Positions 17,096-26,949 are shown, counted from the stretch's first letter. The stretch is 38,313 nucleotides of DNA from Spirochaetes bacterium GWB1_60_80 (GCA_001829185.1 MIAR01000050.1:1-38313); one strand, 5' to 3'. Numbers and translations are program-made. The notes: generated by a model not told the origin, from the letters alone.

Positions 17096-19769
17096 AGCCA
17101 GTACCTCCGTAGGGCATTATGGCGATCAAGGAATCCTTGATGCGCTGGATGATGGCGATGAGCGCCGCTCCGTCCTCGCGAGGGTAGTGCTCCAGGAAAA
17201 GGGCCAGCAACTTGGCGGCTCGTTGTCCCTGCAACCGGTCGAGGATGGCTGCCAGGCGCGAGACCTCGCCCTGGACATCGACCCGCCGCTTGGTAGCGTC
17301 GACGCCAATCAGTAACTCGACCAAGAGGCTGGCTATACGAGTGGCCTTGATGCATAGCGCTTGCAGAGCGTCGCGCTCAAAGCCGTCCAGTAACGCGCGG
17401 TCGTAGCTGATTAGCAAACTGTCGACGACCTGGCTGCCCAGCTGCTTGATGTCCACCGGCTTGCCATGCATGGCGGTAAACGGGCCATCGGCCGGCTGCT
17501 CGAAAACCACGCCGGCAGTATCGAAGGCTGACATGCCAAACAGTGGCATCTGTGGCGAGTACTTGGTGCCCTTGTAGGCCCGAATGGTTTTAGCTAGGTC
17601 GACCCCGGAATAGCCCGGCATGTAGATATCCAGCACGGCGACATCAATAAAATGCCTATCCAGAATTTGTAGCGCCTCAAGGGCGCTGACTGCCGTGAAG
17701 ACCGAAAAGCCGGCATTTTCCATCAGGGTGCGCATGTATTCGAGATTTACTTCGTTATCATCGACCAGCAGTACGCGGCAGAGGGCGGCGCTAGGCGCAC
17801 GCGGACTTAGTTTCGGGACGCCGACCGGCACCAGCAGGCTAAAGCAGGAGCCGTTCTCGTCGCTGCTTTCCATGCGCAATTCGCCGCCCAGCACTCGTAC
17901 CAGGTTCCTGGCCAAGGCCAAGCCGATGCCGGCGCCACGCGGCTGAGGACGGGCGCCGAGATTGTTGTGGCTAAAGGGGATAAACAGGAAATCCTGGTCG
18001 GCCTGTTGGATACCCGGCCCGGAATCGCTGACCAACAGTTTGAGATGCGGGATGTTGCCGGCCTGCTCGTCAATCGAGGCTGCCAAGCTGACAAAGCCGC
18101 GCTCCGTAAACTTGATGGCGTTGTCGAGGAGGGCGGACAATGCCTTGCTCAGCCGGTCGGTGTCTGTCTCGATGATACTGGCTGCCGCCACCGTGGCCTC
18201 AAAGCGGAGCCCCTTGAGGCGGGTCTTGTCGCGGAAAGGCAGACAGACCGAATCGACGAAGGATTGCAGCGGCATGGCGTTGTTGCGCATTTGGCTGTGG
18301 TCGCCTTCGGAGCGCACATAATCAAGGATGCCAGACAGTAGATCCACCAGAGATTCGGCATTCTCGATGATGACGCCGGTGCGCCGTGCCACCTGATCGG
18401 GATTCTCGGACAAGAGCTCGGCAGCCGCCAGGATGCTGGACACCGGCGTCTTGAGTTCGTGGGTCATGGCCGAGAGGAAGCGAGCCTTGGCGCTGGCGGC
18501 CTCGGCGGCCTGCTTGCGGGCGCTGCCCAGCAAGTCTTCCAGCTGCCGCTCCTGACTGATGTCGTCGGCGATGGCAATGGCGTGGGCGACGATGCCATCG
18601 GGTGTGCGCACTGGCGACAAGCGTAGTTCGACCAGCAGCTGACCGCCGCCGGACTTGGGCATCAGAACGCTTTCTTTGACCTCGAAGCCGTCCTGAATGA
18701 TCTTGCGGATGGCATTGGCCCGCTTGGGCAGGAAGGCGAACCAGGCGAACAAGCTTTTGCCTAAGAGGTCGGGCGGCGTGTAACCGGTCAGCTGGAAAAA
18801 CCAGGGATTGACGTATTCTACTTCGAAGGCGTGATTGACGATGAAAACCGACACCCGCAGCTGGTCCACCGCCTGATACAGCTTGCGAATCATGCTCTCG
18901 GCCTTGCGGCGCAGGCTGATGTCCCGGACTATGCCGACCGTTCCCCGGAAGCTGGCCAGCTCGGTATCGTAGGCTCCGGACGAAGCAATCTCGCCATACG
19001 AAATGACCTCGCCCAGCATGGCCTCGGCAGCGTCCTCGCCCGGGCGGACGTTGCGGTGCTTGAGGCGCAGCTCAAGATTCTGGGTGCGGCGCAGGCCGGA
19101 ACGGCGTTCGTTGAATAGTTGCGGGCTTTGGCCAGACCCGGTGGCGTGGCCGTTGAAATCGCCCAACAGGAGTTGCCGGTCAACATTGGCCGCATCGGCT
19201 TCGTAGAGCAAGACCGAGAAATGCCGGCCAATCAGGTCGGTCGCTGAATACCCCAACTGCCGTACCGAGCTGTTTATAAAGGTGATGATGCCGTTCTCGT
19301 CCAGCTCATAGACGATGTCCGGCAGCGCCTGGATCAGTTCTTCATAAGTACCGTGATAGTGCGACTGCACCCCGCCAGGTTGATCGGCAGCCAGGCCAGC
19401 CAAGAAGCCGCCCAAGGCGGCCAACGTGCCAAGCAAGTCTTGTCCAACCGACAGGATCCGCCAGCCGGTTGCTTCGAGGGCGGCGAGGGTTGCGGCATCG
19501 GGTTGAACGGTATCGATTAGCCAGGCGCGGTCGGTCAAGGACGGCCCTTCCAGCCAGCCAGCGCCATCGACGTTGGCCAGTACGTAGCCTGGTCTACCGT
19601 CCAGCGCTTCGGCCACAAGCTGCCGGCGGTCATCCAGGCCGAGCAGACTGAAACTATTGGCCCGTGATCTGACTTGAGCGCAGGCCGCCCCAAACAAGGC
19701 GGGTTCCGAACAAGCGATGAGGATTTGTCGTTTGGCTTTTGTTTCCGGCACAACCTCAACTATGTGCAT
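17076..19769 (-). CDS. Hybrid sensor histidine kinase (PAS-PAS-HisKA-HATPase-REC)
   Basis: This 897-aa cytoplasmic kinase has no membrane segments. Residues ~1-135 resemble a degenerate receiver-like N-terminus. PAS1 is at ~140-230 (ALPDIVYELDENGIITFINSS) and PAS2 at ~290-400 (VEYVNPWFFQLTGYTPPDLL). HisKA follows with phospho-His437 (MTHELKTPVSSIL), then HATPase with N-box NAIKFTE, DSGPGI and GAGIGLALA. A receiver has phospho-Asp714 (VLDIYMPGYSG). A helical C-terminus of ~100 residues resembles an Hpt-like bundle but shows no clear phospho-His. It starts 13 bp after malQ; no strong ribosome site is visible at ATG 19769, so a slightly later start is possible. The signal is unknown; PAS domains often bind flavin, haem or small metabolites. 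It probably phosphorylates the overlapping receiver gene downstream. Confidence 0.93.
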   Translation of the reverse strand: MHIVEVVPETKAKRQILIACSEPALFGAACAQVRSRANSFSLLGLDDRRQLVAEALDGRPGYVLANVDGAGWLEGPSLTDRAWLIDTVQPDAATLAALEATGWRILSVGQDLLGTLAALGGFLAGLAADQPGGVQSHYHGTYEELIQALPDIVYELDENGIITFINSSVRQLGYSATDLIGRHFSVLLYEADAANVDRQLLLGDFNGHATGSGQSPQLFNERRSGLRRTQNLELRLKHRNVRPGEDAAEAMLGEVISYGEIASSGAYDTELASFRGTVGIVRDISLRRKAESMIRKLYQAVDQLRVSVFIVNHAFEVEYVNPWFFQLTGYTPPDLLGKSLFAWFAFLPKRANAIRKIIQDGFEVKESVLMPKSGGGQLLVELRLSPVRTPDGIVAHAIAIADDISQERQLEDLLGSARKQAAEAASAKARFLSAMTHELKTPVSSILAAAELLSENPDQVARRTGVIIENAESLVDLLSGILDYVRSEGDHSQMRNNAMPLQSFVDSVCLPFRDKTRLKGLRFEATVAAASIIETDTDRLSKALSALLDNAIKFTERGFVSLAASIDEQAGNIPHLKLLVSDSGPGIQQADQDFLFIPFSHNNLGARPQPRGAGIGLALARNLVRVLGGELRMESSDENGSCFSLLVPVGVPKLSPRAPSAALCRVLLVDDNEVNLEYMRTLMENAGFSVFTAVSALEALQILDRHFIDVAVLDIYMPGYSGVDLAKTIRAYKGTKYSPQMPLFGMSAFDTAGVVFEQPADGPFTAMHGKPVDIKQLGSQVVDSLLISYDRALLDGFERDALQALCIKATRIASLLVELLIGVDATKRRVDVQGEVSRLAAILDRLQGQRAAKLLALFLEHYPREDGAALIAIIQRIKDSLIAIMPYGGTGFDSPDR

Positions 19770-19782
19770 TTAGGCCGACAAA

Positions 19783-21813
19783 TCAAGAGCGCCGGCTGAT
19801 TTGTTGTACTGAATCGAGAAAAGCCGGGTCAGCCGCCAGGGTTTCAACGCTCATCGGCATCCGCCAGGTCCAGTTGCTGGCCAGCTGGGTTCCAGGCACG
19901 TTGACGCGGTCATCGGCCGGATTAACCGAGCGGTAAGCCGGCAGCATATCGGTGTAATCCTGCAACTGGGCCATTAAAATAACCGCGGTCGTCCGGCTGA
20001 GTCGCTGCATGAGGCTAGCCTGAATAGCTGGTGTCAGATCCGCCGGCACCGGCGACAACTCGGGAAGCAAAACCCGTGCCAAATCCTCGCGGCCGTGTTC
20101 GGTTTCCCACCAGGCCCGGAAGGTACTGGTATCATGGACACTGAAGGCGCAGACCGACAAGGCCGGGTAGTCGGCTGGCGTGACAAACGGTGCGCCGGCC
20201 CGGTCGTAATGACGCGTCCAGCGCGGGATGCGCAGGCCCAGGATGCCGAGTTCCTGCAACACGGTCGGTACGCAGGGCGGGATAGCGCCCAGATCCTCGG
20301 CGCAAGGCAGCATAGTCGAGCTCTCGGTTAAAACCGACAAGATGCGGCGGCCTCGTTCGCCCCACAAGCCGTCGTTGGCCTGCATCTTGGCACGGAAGAG
20401 TCCTTCCAGGCGCTGTTTCTCCTCCCAGGACAGGGTTTGCCAGGAAGAGGCAGCGTAGAATCGGGCGGTGGGCACGAATTCGTCCGAACCGATGCGCAGT
20501 AGGCAGCGGTCGCGCCAGCCCTGTTTCAGGCCGTCCGTGACGGCCGACGGCAGCGCGCACGCCTCCAGGTCGCGGCTGCCGCGGATGGCCTGGTCAAACA
20601 AGTAGAGGTCCTCGTCGCCAATGCGGTGCAGCAAACTGCCGCTGGATCCGCCGGGCAAGCCAGTCGGCAGTTTCAGGTCGGCCGCGTACAGCCCAGCTGG
20701 CGCCAGGACGCTGCGCAGCCGCTCGCCAGCCAAGTGCGGCACCGATAGCCAGCGCAAGCGGTCATCGCTTAAACCAGCGGCGTTCAGCTCGGACCGGCTC
20801 AAGCTGTGGCCGGGAACGTAGTAACCAAGGTAGCCGTCGGTCTCGTATTCGCTCAATGCCCAGATGCGGAAGAAGCCGAGCACGTGGTCGATCCGGTACG
20901 ACGAATAGTAGGCGGCGGCGGCGCGCACCCGATCGCGCCAGAAGGCGTAATCGCTGCTAGCCAGCCTGTCCCAGTCATAGACCGGAAAGCCCCAGTTCTG
21001 GCCAAGGTCGGCCTGGCCTAGGTCAGCCTCACCCTCCGGCGGCGCGCCAGCCCGCAGGTGCATCAAGAACAGCTGGCGGTCGGCCCAGACGTCGGCCGAG
21101 TCGTCGTTCATCAGGATAGGCAGGTCCCCGAGCAAGCCCAGGCCCAGCTCCGCCAGGCCGCCGGACGCGGCCGTCAGCTGCTGATGGCAACGCAGCTGCA
21201 GCCAGGCGAAGAAGCGGTGCTCGCGCCCGGCCGCCGGGTCGTTCCAGAGGGCATCGATGGCCGCCCGGGTGGGATAGGTGTACTGCGTCCAGTCACGCCA
21301 GGAACGGTCGCCGTTACGCAGTTTGAGGCGCTTGTAGACGGCGTAGGTCCGCAACCAAGGCCGGGCCGCTACAAAAGCCGCTAGTTCCGGGTCGGTCGCT
21401 ATGGTGTCGGCGGCGATTTCGTAGATAACCTGCAAGGCCGCCAGCTTGGCGTCGTAGGCCGCGTAGTAGTCGTAGTAACGGCCGGCGGCGACGATTCTGA
21501 CAAAGGCGGCCAGCGTGGCCAAGGCCGACCGGCAGGCCGGGTTGGCCTGATGAGCCGCCGTTTCCGGCAAGTCGGCGACGCGCAGGTACAACGGATGCAG
21601 GGCAAAGGCCGACAAGGCGGCGTAGGGCGAACTCTGCCGACCGGAGTCGTTAAGGGGCAACACTTGCACCAGCTTGAGTCCGGCGGCCTTGGCCAGAGCG
21701 CCGAAGGGAACCAGGTCAGGATACTCGCCAACCGCCCAGCCGCCGGCCGTCCTAATACCGCCCAGAGGCACGGCTACGCCGGCCATCCGTTCCAGATGCT
21801 TCGCTGTATTCAT
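19783..21813 (-). CDS. malQ: 4-alpha-glucanotransferase (amylomaltase), GH77
   Basis: This 676-aa cytoplasmic enzyme transfers alpha-1,4-glucan segments between maltodextrins and releases glucose. GH77 landmarks are all present: the substrate-binding stretch SSPYAALSAFALHPLYL, GDLPILMNDDSADVW, nucleophile Asp309 in YRIDHVLGFFR, the acid/base Glu in LPCAEDLGAIPP, and a third Asp in SVHDTSTFR. I placed the start at ATG 21813, with GGAGG eight bases upstream, because the next 24 codons upstream do not resemble the family. It lies 84 bp after radA and 13 bp before the hybrid kinase. The operon position looks like shared transcription, not a shared pathway. With the GH3 enzyme it points to a saccharolytic lifestyle. 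Confidence 0.95.
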   Translation of the reverse strand: MNTAKHLERMAGVAVPLGGIRTAGGWAVGEYPDLVPFGALAKAAGLKLVQVLPLNDSGRQSSPYAALSAFALHPLYLRVADLPETAAHQANPACRSALATLAAFVRIVAAGRYYDYYAAYDAKLAALQVIYEIAADTIATDPELAAFVAARPWLRTYAVYKRLKLRNGDRSWRDWTQYTYPTRAAIDALWNDPAAGREHRFFAWLQLRCHQQLTAASGGLAELGLGLLGDLPILMNDDSADVWADRQLFLMHLRAGAPPEGEADLGQADLGQNWGFPVYDWDRLASSDYAFWRDRVRAAAAYYSSYRIDHVLGFFRIWALSEYETDGYLGYYVPGHSLSRSELNAAGLSDDRLRWLSVPHLAGERLRSVLAPAGLYAADLKLPTGLPGGSSGSLLHRIGDEDLYLFDQAIRGSRDLEACALPSAVTDGLKQGWRDRCLLRIGSDEFVPTARFYAASSWQTLSWEEKQRLEGLFRAKMQANDGLWGERGRRILSVLTESSTMLPCAEDLGAIPPCVPTVLQELGILGLRIPRWTRHYDRAGAPFVTPADYPALSVCAFSVHDTSTFRAWWETEHGREDLARVLLPELSPVPADLTPAIQASLMQRLSRTTAVILMAQLQDYTDMLPAYRSVNPADDRVNVPGTQLASNWTWRMPMSVETLAADPAFLDSVQQISRRS

Positions 21814-21897
21814 GATGCCTCCAAAGACCGGCCGACGCGGCAGCGCGAGCCAGGTCGGCCGCCGGCAGGCAGCCCGGCCCGCCACTCCATGATAGGC

Positions 21898-23268
21898 TTA
21901 TTTAAACAAACGCGCCAGCAATTCCTTGATGGAGGCCACCGCCTCCCAGTCGCCGCCGGCGCCATCCTTCTCGGCCGCCACTTCGGCTGGCCCCAAGACG
22001 CGCCCGAAACCCAGATTGCGCGCCGCCTTGACGCGCTGGCGCATCCGCCGCACCGGCCGCAGCTCGCCGGCCAGCGACAGTTCACCGGCCAAACAACTCT
22101 GCGCCGGCACGGCTAGCCCGGTGCGGGCCGAGTACAGGGCCACCGCCAGGGCGGCGTCGATGCCCGGCTCCAGCAGGCGCATGCCGCCGGCCACGTTAAC
22201 GTAAACGTCCTGATCCGAAAACTTCAGGCCAGCGTGCTTTTCCAGTACGGCCGCCACCCGCGACACCCGCGCCGCGTCGATGCGCTCGGAATAGACGCGC
22301 GACAAGCCAGCCTTGCTGGTCACCGTTAAGGCCTGGATCTCCACCAGCAGGCAGCGGGTGCCTTCCCAACTGGCCGCCACGGCCGTGCCAGCTGGCGCCG
22401 CGCCATCGCGCCGCACCAGAAAAATGCTGGACGGGTCGGACAGCTCCTGTAGGCCGGTTTCGCCCATGGCAAACAGGCCAATCTCGTCGGTGGAGCCGTA
22501 GCGATTCTTGCTGGAACGCAGGAAGCGGAAGTCGCTCTCGGTCTGCTCGAAAAGCAGCACCGCGTCGACGATGTGTTCGGCCGCCTTGGGACCGGCGATT
22601 AGCCCATCCTTAGTGACGTGCGCCACCAGGAAGCAAACCGAACCATGCTGACGCGCCCAATCGGACAATTCCATGGCGCAGTACTTGACCTGGTTGGCCG
22701 TACCGGGCACGGCGCCGGCATCGGCGCTGAGCATAGTTTGTAAGGAATCGACAATGAACAGGGCCGGTTTGAGGCGCTCCAGCACCAGCATGACTTCAGC
22801 CAGGTCGCCGGAGCAGAGAATTTCTAGGTCCGGCCGCTTCAGGCCCAGACGGTCGGCGCGCAGCCGCAGCTGGGCCGCGCCTTCCTCGCCGGAAACATAC
22901 AGCACCCGGCCCTTAACCTGGGCCCGCGCCGCCAGCTGCAAAAGCAGAGTACTCTTGCCGATACCCGGCTCGCCGCCCACCAGGACGCTGGACCCCGGCA
23001 TCAGGCCGCCGCCCAGCACCCGGTCCACCTCGGTCGACCCGGAAGGCACGCGGGCGGCCTCGGCCGGGTCGATGGCGGACAGGGGCAAGGATTGCCGATG
23101 CTGGCCGCCTTGACCAGTGGCGGCCGTAGTCGCCTTGCTTTCCCTGACGGCCAACAGGGTGTTCCACTCGCCGCAGGCCGGGCAGCGCCCCAGCCACTTG
23201 GCTTCCTGATGACCGCAGGCGCTGCACTCGTAAATCGTCCGATCGGCCTTGTTGCTCTTACCCGCCAT
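21898..23268 (-). CDS. radA: DNA repair protein RadA
   Basis: This 456-aa RecA-like helicase promotes branch migration in recombinational repair. Features in order: N-terminal zinc finger CSACG...CPACG (first ~40 residues), Walker A GGEPGIGKSTLLLQ, Walker B region (LFIVDSL), the RadA-specific KNRYG motif, and a Lon-protease-like C-terminal domain. I prefer ATG 23268 (MAGKSNK) because it matches the usual family start. A GTG at 23286 forms a GTGA overlap with the stop of the VWA lipoprotein gene and would add six residues; that overlap suggests translational coupling. Confidence 0.94.
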   Translation of the reverse strand: MAGKSNKADRTIYECSACGHQEAKWLGRCPACGEWNTLLAVRESKATTAATGQGGQHRQSLPLSAIDPAEAARVPSGSTEVDRVLGGGLMPGSSVLVGGEPGIGKSTLLLQLAARAQVKGRVLYVSGEEGAAQLRLRADRLGLKRPDLEILCSGDLAEVMLVLERLKPALFIVDSLQTMLSADAGAVPGTANQVKYCAMELSDWARQHGSVCFLVAHVTKDGLIAGPKAAEHIVDAVLLFEQTESDFRFLRSSKNRYGSTDEIGLFAMGETGLQELSDPSSIFLVRRDGAAPAGTAVAASWEGTRCLLVEIQALTVTSKAGLSRVYSERIDAARVSRVAAVLEKHAGLKFSDQDVYVNVAGGMRLLEPGIDAALAVALYSARTGLAVPAQSCLAGELSLAGELRPVRRMRQRVKAARNLGFGRVLGPAEVAAEKDGAGGDWEAVASIKELLARLFK

Positions 23269-23282
23269 GGAAACCCGCAGGC

Positions 23283-25244
23283 TCACAGGCCCAGCCGCGG
23301 GTCAATCACGGCGCGGGTCACGGCCAGCACTTCGGCCGTGGAGACGCGCACCAGGCGCAGGAACAGCTCGTACTTGTCGGCGCGGCGGTAGAGCTGGCCG
23401 GAGACCAGCACCTCGGCGCCGAGCATTTCGCCCACCCGGGCCACGGTCGATTCGTCGAACAGGCCGGACAGCTGCAGCTCCAGCTCGGCTAGGATGTTGC
23501 TCAGGTTGGCGCGTTCCACCAGGGTAAAGCGACGCACGCCAGTAGCGGTCTGCAGCAGGCGGGCGCTGAAGTACTCGGACGTCATGCCCAGGTTGGTGGC
23601 GCCGGGCGTGGCTTCCATGCCTACTATCGGCAGGACGGCGCAGGTCGTGGCCGAAGTGATATGGTAGCTGGAATAATCCAGCAGGTTGGACAGGGCCTCG
23701 GCGAAGAGGCTGTCCAGGGTCTCGTCGCGCGTCTCGCTGTCGATACTGTCGGCCGTGAACCAGTCGTTGTCGATAGTCGGCGGCGTGTCCGACAGCCAGG
23801 CCACTTCCTCGCGCACGAAGCGGATGATGATGGCTTCCAGCTTGTCGGTCTCGTAGTTGGCGCCGACGTGGTGGCTGACCGAACCCGCTTGGCCGCCGCC
23901 CGAGTCGCCCTGTTCGCCGTAGGTAAGAAAGATATAACGGGCATCGGTTAGCTGGGCCAGCTGGCGCAGCAAGTATTCGCCTTCCAGCGGCAGGCCGCCG
24001 GTGCCGATGGTGTAGAACTTGATGGCCCGCTCTCGGGCGTCGGCAGCGGCGGCGACGTAGGTATACTGGTCGCCGTAGTCAAGGTGCGAGTCGGCGTCGG
24101 TGACCACGAAGGCCAGCCGGATGCCGCCGGAGTTCCACTGCATACCGTTGACGGCCTCCTTGAGGGCCGACTGCAGGTCCTCCGGGCGGTCGCCGCCGCC
24201 GCCGACCGCCGCCGTCGCCAGGGCGGCCTGGAAGGCTTCCAGGTCGCTGGTAAACGGAGTCACGCGGGTGATGTACTCATCGCCACGGTCGCGGTACTGG
24301 ATCAGGCCAAAGCGCAGGGCCGGCGCCGGACGCATGGTCGACAGGTTATAATAAATGATCTCGATGGTAGCGCGCAGGCGCTCGATCTCGCGGCTCATCG
24401 ACCCGGTGGTGTCGAGGATGAACAGCACGTCTAGCGGCAGAGGCGCGGCCAGGCTGCGGGCGGCCGGCAAGCGGAGCTCTACCTGGCGCGGGCCGTCGCG
24501 CTCGATTACCAGGCTGGCGGAACGGCCGCCAACCGTGACCTCGGCCACGAAACGGGTCACCGAGCCCAGCTTGTCGTGCGGGATGATGGCCATCGGGTAG
24601 AAGCGGAAACCGCCGTTGGGGTAGGTCAGGCCGGTGGCCAGCTCCTCGGCGCGGGCGTCGCCGCTCTGACGGCCGGCCGCATAGATGCGCACCCGGGCGT
24701 TCGGCACAGCCTTGCCGCTACTGTCCAGCACTTGCAGGCTCAGGCGTTCCGATACGTCGAAGGGGAAGTGTGGCACGCCGCGATAAGTCTCCAGAAAATC
24801 GACGAAATAATTGAATTGGGCATTATCGTCCGAGAAGCCGGCCTGCAAACCGGAACTGGCGGGCGGCGTTCGCGCCGGCGCAGCGACCGAAGGCAGGCCG
24901 GGAGCGGTAGGCGAGACCGCAGGCGCAACCATAGTAGTACCCGCGGTAGCCCCGCCCATGCCAGCCGGCGGAATGGCGGCCGACGGCGTGTCGAGCGGCG
25001 CGGTGGCCCGGTCGGCTTCCTCGTCAGATTCGGCCACCTCGCTCCGCGCATTGAGTTCCGCGCTGGCGCCACCCTCTGCCGGGCTGCCATCATCAGCGGC
25101 CAAGCCAGTGGGACTGATGGAATCGGCCAACTCGCCGACCTCCGGCGCGCTGCCGCTGGACATGCAGCCGAAAAATACCAAGCTACCGACCAGAATGAAA
25201 AAAGCCGCCAGCAGCCAAGCTCGCGGTTCGATGGACTGTTTCAC
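23283..25244 (-). CDS. VWA-domain lipoprotein with C-terminal CsgG/FlgO-like domain
   Basis: This 653-aa envelope protein is not from a family I can name. A type II signal peptide ends in a loose lipobox (LVFFGC, Cys27). Residues ~28-130 are a low-complexity Ala/Pro/Ser linker and ~150-260 a beta-rich domain. A von Willebrand A domain spans ~270-470: MIDAS starts at Asp278 (ILDTTGSMS, the DxTxS variant), with later Thr and Asp in VVTDADSH. The C-terminal ~130 residues (VERANLSNILAELELQLSGL, then GAEVLVSGQLYRRADKYELF) resemble the CsgG/FlgO/TolB-N-like fold of outer-membrane lipoproteins. GTG 25244 has AAGGAGG upstream. Its stop overlaps the alternative radA start. Role unknown: protein binding at the envelope is the reasonable inference. 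Confidence 0.85.
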   Translation of the reverse strand: MKQSIEPRAWLLAAFFILVGSLVFFGCMSSGSAPEVGELADSISPTGLAADDGSPAEGGASAELNARSEVAESDEEADRATAPLDTPSAAIPPAGMGGATAGTTMVAPAVSPTAPGLPSVAAPARTPPASSGLQAGFSDDNAQFNYFVDFLETYRGVPHFPFDVSERLSLQVLDSSGKAVPNARVRIYAAGRQSGDARAEELATGLTYPNGGFRFYPMAIIPHDKLGSVTRFVAEVTVGGRSASLVIERDGPRQVELRLPAARSLAAPLPLDVLFILDTTGSMSREIERLRATIEIIYYNLSTMRPAPALRFGLIQYRDRGDEYITRVTPFTSDLEAFQAALATAAVGGGGDRPEDLQSALKEAVNGMQWNSGGIRLAFVVTDADSHLDYGDQYTYVAAAADARERAIKFYTIGTGGLPLEGEYLLRQLAQLTDARYIFLTYGEQGDSGGGQAGSVSHHVGANYETDKLEAIIIRFVREEVAWLSDTPPTIDNDWFTADSIDSETRDETLDSLFAEALSNLLDYSSYHITSATTCAVLPIVGMEATPGATNLGMTSEYFSARLLQTATGVRRFTLVERANLSNILAELELQLSGLFDESTVARVGEMLGAEVLVSGQLYRRADKYELFLRLVRVSTAEVLAVTRAVIDPRLGL

Positions 25245-25270
25245 GACAACCTCCTTGCGTAATCAGCCTT

Positions 25271-25276
25271 ATTATA
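25271..25276 (-). promoter_or_regulatory. -10 box for the VWA-radA-malQ-kinase run
   Basis: Reverse strand TATAAT lies 27 bp before the VWA GTG start, and AAGGAGG sits between them. No good -35 is found at 16-18 bp (a TTGCAG lies at 20 bp), so the promoter may need an activator. Confidence 0.45.
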
Positions 25277-25384
25277 CTCCATTTAAGCCAAACTTGCTGC
25301 AAAACCAATAAAAAGTCCAAACAGGTGACCAGGCGACCAGCCACCCGCTTGCCAGTCCCGGCCGTCCTGGTTTAGCATCAGGCC

Positions 25385-26632
25385 ATGAAGCAGGCAGCGT
25401 ACATCATCCTCAAGCCGGGGGCCGACAAGCGCCTCAAGGGCGGGCACCCGTGGATCTTCGACAACGAGATCAGTCATTGCGTCGGTTTACCGACGGCCGA
25501 GGAGACAGGCCTGCATGCCGGCCAACGCGTCCAGCTGTTCAGCACCGCCAAACAGTTCCTGGGCAGCGGCCTGGCTAGCCCGGCCTCGAAAATCCGCGTC
25601 CGCCGCTACAGCGCGCAGGACGAGGCCTTCTCGGCCGCCCTCATCCAGGAACGACTGGAAACAGCCTGGCGCCTGCGAAAAGCCCGCTACCAACTGGAGC
25701 TTGATAGCTGCCGCCTGGTCTTCGGCGAGGCCGACGGCCTGCCCGGCCTGATAGTCGACCTCTATACCGGCCGAAGCGCCACCGTCCCGACTAGCGGCGT
25801 CAGGCAGAGCTGGCTAGTCGTCCAACTACTCTTCGCCGGCCTGGAACCCTACCGGCAGCACATTCTGGACAGCCTGGAAAGCATCTGCCAACCCAGCGGC
25901 ATTTACGAACGCAGCGAAGCGGCGGTCCGCCAGCTAGAAGGCCTGCCGCCAGCCTCAGGTCCGCTACGGGGACAGACCCCGGACGAAATCATCATCCGCG
26001 AAAATGAGCTGGATTTTGGTGTCCACCTAACCAGCGGCCAAAAGACCGGCTGGTTCCTGGACCAGGCGCGCAATCGCGCCGCCGTCGCCGCCTGGGCCGT
26101 CGGCCAGTCGGTGCTGGACGTCTGCTGCAACGCTGGCGGCTTCAGCCTGTGCGCCGCCCGAGCCGGCGCCAAATCCGTGCTGGCGGTGGACGCCTCGGCC
26201 GATGCCCTAACGGCCGTCCAGGCCAACGCTACCCGCAACCAGCTAGCCGACCGCGTCCGCACCCTGCAGGCCGACGCCTTCGAAGCCCTGCGCACCCAAC
26301 AAGCCAGCGGCGAACGCTACGGCCTGATCATCGTCGACCCGCCGGCCTTCGCCAAGAACCACGCCGCCTTGGCCGGCGCCCGCCGCGGCTACCGCGACCT
26401 CAACCTGCAGGCCATCAAGTTGCTAGCCCCCGGCGGCGTCCTGGCCAGCTTCTCCTGTTCGCATTGGCTGGGCCGCGACCTGCTCCAAGAAGCCATCGAG
26501 GAGGCAGCCGTTGGCGCCGGCCGCCGCCTGCGCTACCTCGAGGAGCTGCAGCAAGCCCCGGACCACCCGATGATGTCCGGGTACCCGGAGAGTAGGTATC
26601 TGAAGGGATTTGTGGTACAGGCGGTGGAGTGA
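25385..26632 (+). CDS. rlmI: RlmI-type 23S rRNA (cytosine-5) methyltransferase
   Basis: This 415-aa S-adenosylmethionine-dependent methyltransferase belongs to the COG1092 family. The N-terminus is a PUA RNA-binding domain (GHPWIFDNEIS), followed by an EEHEC-like linker domain (SCRLVFGEADGLPGLIVD) and a class I Rossmann domain. SAM motif I is VLDVCCNAGGFSL, the acidic residue of motif II is VLAVDAS, and the catalytic-loop motif is DPPAFAK. The family modifies 23S rRNA (C1962 in E. coli); the exact site here is inferred. It is divergent from the VWA lipoprotein across 140 bp and ends 8 bp from the convergent small gene. The ribosome site is weak. Confidence 0.88.
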   Translation: MKQAAYIILKPGADKRLKGGHPWIFDNEISHCVGLPTAEETGLHAGQRVQLFSTAKQFLGSGLASPASKIRVRRYSAQDEAFSAALIQERLETAWRLRKARYQLELDSCRLVFGEADGLPGLIVDLYTGRSATVPTSGVRQSWLVVQLLFAGLEPYRQHILDSLESICQPSGIYERSEAAVRQLEGLPPASGPLRGQTPDEIIIRENELDFGVHLTSGQKTGWFLDQARNRAAVAAWAVGQSVLDVCCNAGGFSLCAARAGAKSVLAVDASADALTAVQANATRNQLADRVRTLQADAFEALRTQQASGERYGLIIVDPPAFAKNHAALAGARRGYRDLNLQAIKLLAPGGVLASFSCSHWLGRDLLQEAIEEAAVGAGRRLRYLEELQQAPDHPMMSGYPESRYLKGFVVQAVE

Positions 26633-26640
26633 GGGGGGGC

Positions 26641-26931
26641 CTACAGCACCATAGTCCGCTTAATGCTCTCAATATTAACGCCAAACAGGCGCTTGAATTC
26701 TTCTATAGTAGAAAGCTTCGTCCCGGCCGCCTGGTTGTAGTGGTCGGCGAAGGCCTGGAACTGCGCTTGGTCGTCGGTATACAGAATGGCAGTGAAGGCC
26801 GCCCGGAACAAGCCCTTGCGAGCTAAGTCCATGGCCGACAGTTTACGGTAGCGGGCCTTGGCCTTACCGTCGATCACGGCCAGCAAACCCTCATAGCCGA
26901 TTGTGAACATGGCGTCTTCCTTGGAAATCAT
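26641..26931 (-). CDS. Unknown 96-aa basic protein
   Basis: I do not recognise it. It is a soluble, Lys/Arg-rich protein with an ATG at 26931 preceded by GGAGG (spacing 8); a second in-frame Met lies at residue 8. No signal peptide, cysteines or membrane segments. It lies just beyond the terminator of the oxygen-defence operon and its likely promoter is inside that terminator, so it may be transcribed on its own. The middle (KAKARYRKLSAMDLARKGLF) is helical and basic; nucleic-acid binding is possible but unproven. Confidence 0.68.
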   Translation of the reverse strand: MISKEDAMFTIGYEGLLAVIDGKAKARYRKLSAMDLARKGLFRAAFTAILYTDDQAQFQAFADHYNQAAGTKLSTIEEFKRLFGVNIESIKRTMVL

Positions 26932-26949
26932 ACAGAGCCTCCATAAAAT

